Notes: generated from the letters alone by a model not told the origin. Positions 8,006 to 14,322 are shown, numbered from the stretch's first letter. The stretch is DNA of 14,322 nt from Cryomorphaceae bacterium (GCA_013911625.1 JACESW010000015.1:1-14322), one strand, 5' to 3'. Made by a program: numbers and translations.

Positions 8006-8647
8006 ATGAATTTTCTAGCGCATCTTCACTGCAGTCCGAACCACGAATCCATTCGGTTCTTCAACTTCACCGGTGATGGATTTAGAGGCAATGCATGGAA
8101 GGAAAAAGCAAGTCCTGAAATAGTCCTTGGGGTCGAACTCCATAGATTCATCGACCATTTTACAGATCAGCACAACGCGTCCAAGGAGGCAAAAAGTCAT
8201 TTACGGCTGGTGGCAAGAAAAACCGCACCTATCGCCTTGGATTTATTAGGCGACTACTTTTTACACAAACATTGGAGCAAAATGGCATCGCTTCAACCCC
8301 ATACGGAACACATCACCGTGGTTGAATTCATAGACATGTGTACACTCGAGATTGAGCACAACAAGAAATTACTCGTAGGAAAAGCCGCGGGAATGTGGCC
8401 ATGGATGAAGTTGGAAGGATGGCTTGTTAGTTATCAAAACTTAAAAGGAATTCGACGTGCTGCCCGTGGAATGAGCCGACGACATCCTGCCATTGCACCT
8501 TTGGGCCAATTTTTCAACGATTTTGAAGCTGGTTCCGCCAATTACCTAAGGGCAGAGCAATGGTTTTTATCTTTTTATCCAGAGTTGACTCTCGCCTGCC
8601 AAAAATTTGTCAAAGAACACCCCTTAAGCAAAGCCACAGGGCTTTAA
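8006..8647 (+). CDS. acpH: Acyl carrier protein phosphodiesterase (AcpH family)
   Basis: Predicted to remove the 4'-phosphopantetheine group from holo-ACP, returning apo-ACP. The 213-residue protein aligns over its length with my memory of E. coli AcpH: MNFLAHLH at the start, GDGFRGN at 23-29 with D24 in the same position as the E. coli aspartate, ELHRFIDHFTD at 44-54, TAPIALDLLGDYFLHKHW at 73-90, and GMSRRHP near 155. The spaced Asp and His residues (D24, H46, D50, D79, D83, H87) fit a metal-dependent phosphodiesterase, but exact ligands are inferred. The gene sits 61 bp after purS and upstream of a block containing fabD, the malonyl-ACP enzyme, so an ACP-related role is consistent with context. 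Its stop codon lies within a small stem-loop. Confidence 0.82.
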   Translation: MNFLAHLHCSPNHESIRFFNFTGDGFRGNAWKEKASPEIVLGVELHRFIDHFTDQHNASKEAKSHLRLVARKTAPIALDLLGDYFLHKHWSKMASLQPHTEHITVVEFIDMCTLEIEHNKKLLVGKAAGMWPWMKLEGWLVSYQNLKGIRRAARGMSRRHPAIAPLGQFFNDFEAGSANYLRAEQWFLSFYPELTLACQKFVKEHPLSKATGL

Positions 8648-8662
8648 CAAAACCACAGGTTT
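8629..8662. repeat. Two tandem dyads (19-bp period) between acpH and the next operon
   Basis: CAAAGCCACAGG (8629-8640) recurs as CAAAACCACAGG (8648-8659), 11 of 12 identical, with a period of 19. Each copy lies in its own inverted repeat: AAAGCC-ACAG-GGCTTT at 8630-8645 (perfect 6-bp stem) and AAACC-ACA-GGTTT at 8650-8662 (perfect 5-bp stem). The first stem contains part of the acpH stop codon. Neither is followed by a clean T tract, so strong intrinsic termination is doubtful. The second copy overlaps the expected -33 zone of the promoter at 8669, so a protein-binding site is the main alternative. Confidence 0.5.
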
Positions 8663-8668
8663 GGGTTG

Positions 8669-8676
8669 TATCTTTG
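8669..8676 (+). promoter_or_regulatory. Bacteroidetes-type -7 element for the pterin synthase-fabD-mevalonate operon
   Basis: TATCTTTG followed by CA is a perfect match to TAnnTTTG. It lies 21 bp upstream of the ATG at 8698, predicting a leader of about 15-18 nt. No canonical -33 TTG is present at standard spacing; that zone is occupied by the second tandem dyad. All five downstream genes are spaced by at most 8 bp, so this is the likely main promoter for them. Confidence 0.65.
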
Positions 8677-8697
8677 CATCAAACTTAACGTCTTTCC

Positions 8698-9111
8698 ATG
8701 ATTTACATCAAACGAAAAGAACAGTTCTGCGCAGCACACAAACTGTGGAACGACAAGTGGGACGCTGCTACCAATAAGCGGATTTTCGGGAAATGCTCGA
8801 ACGAAAACTACCACGGTCATAACTTCGACCTCGAGGTTACTGTCAAGGGAGAAATAGACCCTGAAACAGGATTCGTAATGAACCTCTTCGATCTGAAGAC
8901 CATCATCCGAACGCACATTATCGACGTAGTAGACCACAAAAACTTCAATCTTGACATTGATTTCATGCTAGGTAAAATGCCTACTGCAGAGGTCATCGCT
9001 ATGGAATTCTGGAAAATCTTAGCACCAAAAATTGCCGAGTATAATGCAACTTTATATCGTATTGTACTTGCTGAAACGAACAATAACATCATCGAATATT
9101 ACGGAGAGTAA
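8698..9111 (+). CDS. 6-pyruvoyl-tetrahydropterin synthase / QueD family protein
   Basis: Zinc enzyme family acting on 7,8-dihydroneopterin triphosphate. Members make 6-pyruvoyl-tetrahydropterin (biopterin route) or 6-carboxy-tetrahydropterin (queuosine route). The 137-residue protein shows zinc ligands H14 (FCAAHKL), H39 and H41 (HGHN), catalytic Cys33 (FGKCSN), the Asp-His pair D79/H80 (VVDHKNF), PTAE at 95-98, and E126 near the C-terminus as the likely pterin anchor. The spacing C-x5-HGH resembles biopterin-type enzymes more than the C-x3-HGH of classical QueD, so I leave the symbol empty. No other queuosine gene (queC, queE, queF) is in the window. It is the first gene after a strong -7 element and lies 2 bp before fabD, an unexpected partner. 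Confidence 0.85.
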   Translation: MIYIKRKEQFCAAHKLWNDKWDAATNKRIFGKCSNENYHGHNFDLEVTVKGEIDPETGFVMNLFDLKTIIRTHIIDVVDHKNFNLDIDFMLGKMPTAEVIAMEFWKILAPKIAEYNATLYRIVLAETNNNIIEYYGE

Positions 9112-9113
9112 TT

Positions 9114-10001
9114 ATGAGTACAGCTTACGTTTTCCCTGGACAAGGGGCTCAATTCCCAGGAATGGGTAAAGATTTATACGAAAACAACGCCGAGGCCAAA
9201 GCCCTGTTTGACAAAGCGGATGAAGTATTAGGATTTTCCCTGAGTGCCATCATGTTTGAGGGAACTGCCGAGGAATTGAAAGAAACTAAAGTGACGCAGC
9301 CAGCCATTTTCACACTAAGTGTAATTATGGCAAAATTACTGGGCGAAGATTTTAAGCCAACGATGGTTGCCGGTCATAGTCTCGGAGAGTTTTCAGCCCT
9401 TACGGCAGTGGGTGCTTTAGATTTTGAAAGCGCATTAAAACTTGTAAGTGCTCGCGCTATGGCCATGCAAAAAGCTTGTGAGATGAAACCGTCCACCATG
9501 GCAGCTATCCTTGGCTTGACGGATGAGCAGGTAGAAAACATTTGTGCATCAACAGCCGGTGTTGTCGTTGCAGCGAACTACAACTGTCCTGGACAGCTTG
9601 TGATCTCAGGGGAAATTGAGGCCATCGAAGCAGCTTGTGAATCGGCCAAAGAAGCTGGTGCACGTCGCGCTCTTGTACTGCCAGTAGGTGGTGCTTTCCA
9701 CAGTCCAATGATGGAACCTGCACGTGCAGAACTTGCAGCAGCAATTAAAGCTACTGAGTTTCACACCCCCTTGTGCCCAGTCGTTCAAAACAGTGTTGCG
9801 AAAGCAGTAAGTGACCCTGCTGAAATCAAACAAAACCTCATTGATCAGCTTACCGCTCCAGTGAAATGGACCCAAAGTGTACAACAAATGATCGCCACAG
9901 GTGTTACAGAATATGTAGAATGTGGTCCAGGTAAAACATTGCAGGGCCTCGTTAAGAAAATTGACCGCTCCACTAATGTAAGCGGCGTGAGCTTCGAATA
10001 A
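9114..10001 (+). CDS. fabD: Malonyl-CoA:ACP transacylase FabD
   Basis: Moves the malonyl group from malonyl-CoA to holo-ACP, supplying the extender unit for fatty-acid synthesis. The 295-residue length is typical. Visible residues are GQGAQ at 9-13 (Q10), the nucleophile elbow GHSLGE at 87-92 with S89, the carboxylate-binding R114 (VSARAMAM), and catalytic H196 in GGAFHSPMM. The C-terminus carries the usual ECGPGKTLQGLVKKI. It sits 2 bp after the pterin-synthase family gene, and its stop shares one base with the mvaD start (TAATG), so translation of fatty-acid and isoprenoid enzymes appears coupled. No other fab gene is nearby. Confidence 0.95.
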   Translation: MSTAYVFPGQGAQFPGMGKDLYENNAEAKALFDKADEVLGFSLSAIMFEGTAEELKETKVTQPAIFTLSVIMAKLLGEDFKPTMVAGHSLGEFSALTAVGALDFESALKLVSARAMAMQKACEMKPSTMAAILGLTDEQVENICASTAGVVVAANYNCPGQLVISGEIEAIEAACESAKEAGARRALVLPVGGAFHSPMMEPARAELAAAIKATEFHTPLCPVVQNSVAKAVSDPAEIKQNLIDQLTAPVKWTQSVQQMIATGVTEYVECGPGKTLQGLVKKIDRSTNVSGVSFE

Positions 10002-11011
10002 TGAAAGAAACCGCCTGGAAAAGCCCGTCCAACATTGCCCTAATCAAATATTGGGGGAAGTATGATGTTCAAATCCCTGCCAACCCCTCCATCTCCTTCA
10101 CCTTAAGTGAGGCTGCAACAACAACGCGATTGCGCTATGCCAAAGGCACGGGTAAGATTTCGGTTTTTCTTAACGGTGAAAACACACCTTCGTTCCTTCC
10201 TAAAATTCAATCGTTCCTAGATAGAACAAAGGACTTTTTTCCTTTTGCTAGCGAAATGGATTTTGAAATCCACACCAGCAATAGTTTCCCGCACAGTTCA
10301 GGAATTGCCTCCTCTGCTTCTGGTATGAGCGCATTGGCACTTTGTATGATGAGTGTAAAAAAAGACCAAGGATTACCGATTGACAATTTCTTCGAAGAGG
10401 CATCGAATGCAGCGCGCCTTGGATCAGGATCAGGCTCACGCTCATTATTTGGGCCACTAGCAGCTTGGGGAGAACACGCAGAAATAGAGGGGAGCAGCAA
10501 TGAATATGCTGTTGCATTCTCCGATGTAGACCCGGTTTTCAAATCGTTCCAAGACACCATCCTGCTGATAGACAAGGGAGAAAAAACTGTTAGTAGCACG
10601 GTTGGACACGGGCTTATGAACGGTCATCCTTACGCGGCTACTCGGTTTGAGCAAGCACATGAAAACCAAAGTGCACTTCTCACGGCTATGCTGGAAGGCG
10701 ATCTAGAGACCTTCGGAGCAATAGTAGAAAGTGAAGCACTTACCTTACACGGTATGATGATGACTTCTATGCCTTACTTCATACTAATGAAGCCAAATAC
10801 ACTAGAGGTCTTAAACAGAATATGGGCGTATCGAGAAGAAACAGGCCATCCGGTTTACTTCACGCTTGACGCAGGTGCAAACGTACATATATTGTATCCA
10901 GAATCGCATAAAGATGTTATTATGAGCTTTATAGAAAGTGAACTAAGAACATTCTGTAAGGATGGTAGTTATCTTTGTGATGAAGTTGGTGATGGACCAA
11001 CGCAATTATAA
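10001..11011 (+). CDS. mvaD: Diphosphomevalonate decarboxylase
   Basis: GHMP-superfamily enzyme that uses ATP to convert mevalonate 5-diphosphate to isopentenyl diphosphate. The protein has 336 residues. Family marks are SPSNIALIKYWGK at 8-20 (K16), PHSSGIASSASG at 97-108 (phosphate-binding loop), ARLGSGSGSRS at 138-148 (R139), and the catalytic Asp D290 in TLDAGAN. The usual DAGPN is DAGAN here. Presence of Lys, Arg and Asp at the decarboxylase positions argues for a true decarboxylase and against a mevalonate-3-kinase. An archaeal-type phosphomevalonate decarboxylase cannot be fully excluded from motifs alone. It overlaps fabD by one base and lies 8 bp before the mevalonate kinase gene. Confidence 0.92.
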   Translation: MKETAWKSPSNIALIKYWGKYDVQIPANPSISFTLSEAATTTRLRYAKGTGKISVFLNGENTPSFLPKIQSFLDRTKDFFPFASEMDFEIHTSNSFPHSSGIASSASGMSALALCMMSVKKDQGLPIDNFFEEASNAARLGSGSGSRSLFGPLAAWGEHAEIEGSSNEYAVAFSDVDPVFKSFQDTILLIDKGEKTVSSTVGHGLMNGHPYAATRFEQAHENQSALLTAMLEGDLETFGAIVESEALTLHGMMMTSMPYFILMKPNTLEVLNRIWAYREETGHPVYFTLDAGANVHILYPESHKDVIMSFIESELRTFCKDGSYLCDEVGDGPTQL

Positions 11012-11019
11012 AAAGAAGT

Positions 11020-11946
11020 ATGAGTCGATCAAACCCTTTGTTTTACGGTAAAATCCTACTCTTTGGCGAGTATGGGATTATCAAGGACAGCATGGGCCTT
11101 AGTATTCCTCATACCTATTACAAAGGGGCCTTTCAGTTTGAGCCGTCCTTTAACAAAGAGCAATCCAAGAGCAATGAGAACCTTTTCAAATACCTAGCTT
11201 ACTTGAAAACTGATGAGGCGCCTTGTCGCTTCAATACAACCGCATTTGAGAGCGATCTAAACAATGGATTATACTTTGACTCTTCCATACCTCAAGGCTT
11301 CGGTGTAGGTAGCTCAGGTGCCTTGGTGGCTGCTATCTACGACAGATATTGCGAGGAGAAAATCTCAAAGAACCCACAGCAATCATCCGATATTAAAACG
11401 CTGAAGAAAATCTTCAGCTGGATGGAGAGCTACTTCCATGGCAAGAGCAGTGGTATCGATCCAACGATTTGCTACATGGGACTTCCCCTTTTGATCAAAA
11501 GCAAAGACGAGCTAGGCTCTGTTCGTCTTCCATCTGCATCTTCAGGTGCTGGTGCTGTATTCCTTTTAAACTCTGGAGCACCGGGCGAAACTCAACCCAT
11601 GGTAGAAATATTCATGGAAAAGCTCAAGGAAGAGGGTTTTAGAAACATGCTTAAGAACCAATTCGTCAAATACAACGATGCATGCATCAAAGCCTTTGTC
11701 GAAGGAGATACTACCCCACTATTCAGCAACCTTAAGAAGTTAAGTAAGCTGGTCTTAGAGAATTTCGAACCGATGATCCCGAAAGGTTTCCACGATTTGT
11801 GGAAGCAAGGATTAGAGTCTGAAGAGTACTTTCTTAAACTATGCGGATCTGGTGGCGGTGGATTCGTTATGGGTTTCACTCGAGACTACGATAAAACAAG
11901 CGAACTGCTAAAAAAATACCAGCCCGAGGTCGTCTATAGATTTTGA
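11020..11946 (+). CDS. Mevalonate kinase (GHMP kinase family)
   Basis: Predicted to phosphorylate mevalonate to 5-phosphomevalonate, two steps before MvaD. The 308-residue protein has all three GHMP motifs: KILLFGEYGII at 11-21, PQGFGVGSSGAL at 91-102 (ATP loop) and CGSGGGG at 275-281. HGKSSGID at 140-147 holds the likely catalytic base D147 and is the mevalonate-kinase form of the motif. The whole sequence resembles what I recall of flavobacterial proteins annotated as mevalonate kinase. Phosphomevalonate kinase is the main alternative; neither that gene nor HMG-CoA reductase nor IPP isomerase is otherwise present in the window. The AAAGAAG just before the ATG may serve as a weak ribosome-binding site. 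Its stop overlaps the start of the prenyltransferase gene by 4 bp. Confidence 0.87.
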   Translation: MSRSNPLFYGKILLFGEYGIIKDSMGLSIPHTYYKGAFQFEPSFNKEQSKSNENLFKYLAYLKTDEAPCRFNTTAFESDLNNGLYFDSSIPQGFGVGSSGALVAAIYDRYCEEKISKNPQQSSDIKTLKKIFSWMESYFHGKSSGIDPTICYMGLPLLIKSKDELGSVRLPSASSGAGAVFLLNSGAPGETQPMVEIFMEKLKEEGFRNMLKNQFVKYNDACIKAFVEGDTTPLFSNLKKLSKLVLENFEPMIPKGFHDLWKQGLESEEYFLKLCGSGGGGFVMGFTRDYDKTSELLKKYQPEVVYRF

Positions 11947-12818
11947 AAAAACTAAGCCGAAACCGCCTTCAATTTGTCAAAGTTCTGGCACTCCTTAGTC
12001 AGATTCGCTGGTACAACATTGCACTTTTACTTCTTGGTCAATACCTCATCGCCATCTTCGTCTTTGCCCCTGAGGATGGGCGCATTGATACGTTTTACGA
12101 CAGCAATACCCACTGTATTGCTTGGGCCGGCGCTTTCATTATGGCTTTTGGCTTTTTGATCAACTCCTTCTACGATCAACAAGCAGATAGTATTAATCGT
12201 CCAATGCAAAGTGCCTTTGAGCGACTTGTAAGTAAACGCACGAGCCTAAATACCGCGCTTCTCACCTTAGTTACAGGTCTTCTTCTCTCATGGAGCGTAA
12301 GCACTGCAGCAGCCATCTTTTTTGGTTCTTTCGCTGTGGGGCTTTGGTACCACAGTCACCGATTGAGAAACATACCCATCGTGTCGCATAGCAGCGCGGC
12401 CATATTGGCACTAACGCCTTTCTTTGGTATGTCTGTTTACCATAATTACAGTTCCTTACACACCTTCGCCTATGGGGCGCTGCTTGGACTTACTCTTTTC
12501 TCTAGAGAATTGCTCAAAGACTTATTGATGCTGAAAGGCGATATACTTTCTGGTCGCAGAACCGTTGCTAGCGAATACGGTGAGGAAAGCACCAGAAATA
12601 CCCTTATAGTCAGCGCAATGATTGCATGGATACCAGCATTCTTCACTAGGGATCTTTTTAACGAGTACGCAGCAACAGGCATATTTGTGATTCTCGTACT
12701 CCTAAGTACGGCAAACTTCATTGCACTCAAGGCAAAAGATCTGCATGGATTGCGTTGGGCGCATTTGACCTATAAAGTGATATTGATTTTAGGGATACTA
12801 ACCCTCCCGTTCTTGTAG
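11943..12818 (+). CDS. UbiA-family prenyltransferase, resembling geranylgeranylglycerol-phosphate geranylgeranyltransferase
   Basis: Integral-membrane enzyme that attaches a prenyl chain to an acceptor. Of 291 residues, the first Asp-rich motif is N73-x3-D77-x3-D81 (NSFYDQQAD). The second is around 187-199 (RELLKDLLMLKGD, D192 and D199), both expected to bind Mg-diphosphate. About eight hydrophobic stretches are visible. The start is TTG at 11943, in a TTGA overlap with the kinase stop; the next in-frame Met (66) would remove the first helix and most of the motif region, so TTG is well supported. Flavobacterial proteins of this type are often annotated as the archaeal-lipid enzyme that adds the second geranylgeranyl chain. 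Menaquinone (MenA), heme O (CtaB) or another acceptor remain possible. Position after two mevalonate genes links it to isoprenoid use. Confidence 0.82.
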   Translation: MKKLSRNRLQFVKVLALLSQIRWYNIALLLLGQYLIAIFVFAPEDGRIDTFYDSNTHCIAWAGAFIMAFGFLINSFYDQQADSINRPMQSAFERLVSKRTSLNTALLTLVTGLLLSWSVSTAAAIFFGSFAVGLWYHSHRLRNIPIVSHSSAAILALTPFFGMSVYHNYSSLHTFAYGALLGLTLFSRELLKDLLMLKGDILSGRRTVASEYGEESTRNTLIVSAMIAWIPAFFTRDLFNEYAATGIFVILVLLSTANFIALKAKDLHGLRWAHLTYKVILILGILTLPFL

Positions 12819-12829
12819 CTTAACGGAGG
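12803..12829. other. Stem-loop spanning both convergent stop codons
   Basis: CCTCCCGTT (12803-12811) pairs with AACGGAGG (12822-12829), leaving C12808 bulged and a 10-base loop. The 8-bp stem encloses the TAG of the prenyltransferase gene and overlaps the TAA of the facing gene. There is no T tract on either side, so classic intrinsic termination is not shown. It may help stop converging transcripts or may be chance. Confidence 0.35.
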
Positions 12830-14322
12830 ATGTTGAGAGTGCCCGTAAAGATTTCAATCTCGTCAAACGGCAAATCTGCAATAAGTCGGTAACTGTAGGC
12901 ACCCACCGGTAGTGGTTGACCATTAAATGTTCCGTCCCAACATTCGTTAATATCCTCCGTATGGAATACTTCATTGCCCCAACGGTCGAATACAGAGAAT
13001 TCATAGCCCTCAAAACCAACACCCTTGATTTCAAAACACTCGTTTAGTCCATCACCGTCCGGGGTAAAAGCTTCTGGAATATAGAGGTAGAAGTCTGTTT
13101 CCACAGAAACGGTGATAGTGATTGAATCAATACAGCCAAAGTCACTGGTGACCACCTGTAGTACTTCATATTCGCCTGGACGCGCAAAATCGTATTCAAA
13201 CGTCTGTCCAGTGAGTACAACACTATCGATGTACCAGGTCCAGCTTACCTCATTTTGAGCTTTCTCGTTGAACAGAACCCTTAGAGGAACGTACGGATCA
13301 TTCAAGTACTGGAAACCAGCGCTTGGCTGTGGCATATTGATGGCAAGCGCACTGTCTATAAGCAACTCACCACATCCATCTGCCAAGGAGAATGTGTAGT
13401 ACGATGAGTCCGTGAACGGCAATACAGTTCTAGGAATATTGTTCGTTAGGTTATCCAACCACGTAAATACCACTGGCTCCTCACCTCCGAGATAATATGG
13501 CACCAACATCGCAGAATCTCCCGGACATACACGTACCGTATCTTTTTCATAAACCATAAGATCATACGGCTTCACGTAGAGATCCTGCTGGAACAGCAAG
13601 GTATCCCCACATTCGTCATAGAGGGTGAAGAATACGGTAGTATCCGTATTGACTTCGACATATCTAGTTAATGCTATGGACGAATCGCCGTGCCAAAATC
13701 CGTGATAATCTCCTTCGTATGAACTCAAGAGAACAGAAAGTTCGATACTGTCCCCAGGACAACTTACACTATCTGTTGCCGCAGGAAGTATCAACTCTCC
13801 AATCAAGGAGTCTTTGTCTCGAATGTAGTAAGGAAAGCGACGAACCGGATAATTGTAACAATCCGTATACACGTAATCTTGGATAATGACTAAGGTGTCT
13901 ATCCCTTCAACGAGGTTATCATCGTACGCCCAAAACGTCAATGTATCCGAAGTTTCACCAGGTGATAAAGTGATCGTATCAGGTAACGTTGAGAAATCAA
14001 CCCCTTCAATCGCCGTACTTAAAAGAGTATCTACCGCGATAGGAATCTTCATCTCCACACTCAGATTTGCCGATCTAGAGAAAATAATATGGTTTTCACT
14101 ACAACCCTCTACAACTAAGGAATCATTAAAAGAATTTCCAACATTCGTAGTATCAACTACTGTAATCACTGGCCCTTTCAAGGAACTCTCTTCTAAAAAT
14201 ACCGCTGAGCTCAATGCGTTATCACTGACATTGGCCAACTTCAGTCGAATAGTGTACCAGCCCCCGCACTCCACTTCTGCTGTAGCAGTAAACTTATCGG
14301 TATAACCGTCGAGCGTCGTGAT
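12820..14322 (-). CDS. T9SS type B secreted surface protein with Ig-like/PKD modules (partial, N-terminus beyond right edge)
   Basis: The last 500 residues of a large exported protein; the frame is open to the window edge, so the start is not seen. In order: a segment ECGGWYTIRLKLANVSDNAL...VFLEESSL (18-48) resembling the end of a choice-of-anchor L domain; a Calx-beta-like stretch near 75-147 (VDFSTLPDTITLSPGETS, DNLVEGIDTLVI); two similar Ig-like modules beginning with CPGDS (about 180-254 and 255-332), each with a later D-x-CG; a PKD-like domain (333-409); and the gliding-motility/T9SS C-terminal domain (410-500) with IPEAFTPDGDGLNE, FDRWGNEVF and WDGTFNGQPLPVGAY. The last domain directs export by the type IX system and surface attachment or release. 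Function beyond adhesion or matrix binding cannot be read. It is convergent with the prenyltransferase gene, one base apart. Confidence 0.9.
   Translation of the reverse strand: MTTLDGYTDKFTATAEVECGGWYTIRLKLANVSDNALSSAVFLEESSLKGPVITVVDTTNVGNSFNDSLVVEGCSENHIIFSRSANLSVEMKIPIAVDTLLSTAIEGVDFSTLPDTITLSPGETSDTLTFWAYDDNLVEGIDTLVIIQDYVYTDCYNYPVRRFPYYIRDKDSLIGELILPAATDSVSCPGDSIELSVLLSSYEGDYHGFWHGDSSIALTRYVEVNTDTTVFFTLYDECGDTLLFQQDLYVKPYDLMVYEKDTVRVCPGDSAMLVPYYLGGEEPVVFTWLDNLTNNIPRTVLPFTDSSYYTFSLADGCGELLIDSALAINMPQPSAGFQYLNDPYVPLRVLFNEKAQNEVSWTWYIDSVVLTGQTFEYDFARPGEYEVLQVVTSDFGCIDSITITVSVETDFYLYIPEAFTPDGDGLNECFEIKGVGFEGYEFSVFDRWGNEVFHTEDINECWDGTFNGQPLPVGAYSYRLIADLPFDEIEIFTGTLNILR

Noticed and set aside
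1..14322. Mobile elements, CRISPR arrays, defence genes, tRNA or rRNA genes
   Set aside because: No transposase-like protein, terminal repeat pair, spaced repeat array or tRNA-like fold was seen; nearly all bases are accounted for by recognised housekeeping genes.

Overview
The window looks like chromosomal DNA from a Bacteroidetes bacterium, most likely in the order Flavobacteriales (a marine Cryomorphaceae/Schleiferiaceae-like lineage is possible). Three signs support this. A large surface protein ends in the type IX secretion (T9SS type B / gliding-motility) C-terminal domain. Bacteroidetes-type -7 promoter elements (TAnnTTTG) sit upstream of genes. Mevalonate-pathway genes lie in an order and sequence type I associate with flavobacteria, whereas most other Bacteroidetes use the MEP pathway. 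Genes are tightly packed, with many 1-4 bp overlaps. No stretch over 300 bases lacks a gene. I see no tRNA, rRNA, CRISPR array, insertion sequence or phage gene.

Left half, minus strand (1-6942). lnt (apolipoprotein N-acyltransferase) is followed after 48 bp by a tightly coupled set read right to left: lpdA (dihydrolipoyl dehydrogenase), pabB (aminodeoxychorismate synthase component I), tilS (tRNA-Ile lysidine synthetase) and dsbD (thiol:disulfide interchange protein, cut by the left edge). A good -7 element lies just before lpdA.

Right half, plus strand (6972-12818). pssA (phosphatidylserine synthase) diverges from lnt with only 29 bp between start codons and is followed by purS and an acyl-carrier-protein phosphodiesterase gene (acpH-like). 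Two small tandem dyads and a perfect -7 element then precede a second block: a 6-pyruvoyl-tetrahydropterin synthase family gene, fabD, mvaD, a mevalonate kinase and a UbiA-family prenyltransferase. Together this side is largely a lipid neighbourhood: phospholipid head group, lipoprotein acylation, malonyl loading of ACP, ACP prosthetic-group removal, isoprenoid precursor synthesis and a prenyl transfer step.

Far right, minus strand (12820-14322). The 3' part of a secreted multidomain T9SS protein converges on the prenyltransferase gene with one base between stop codons.

Most of the window is recognisable housekeeping. I do not see a clearly new defence or mobile system. The least-described items are the prenyltransferase tied to the mevalonate genes, the pterin-synthase family gene leading the fabD-mevalonate operon, the tandem dyads in front of it, and the overlapping lnt/pssA promoter region.
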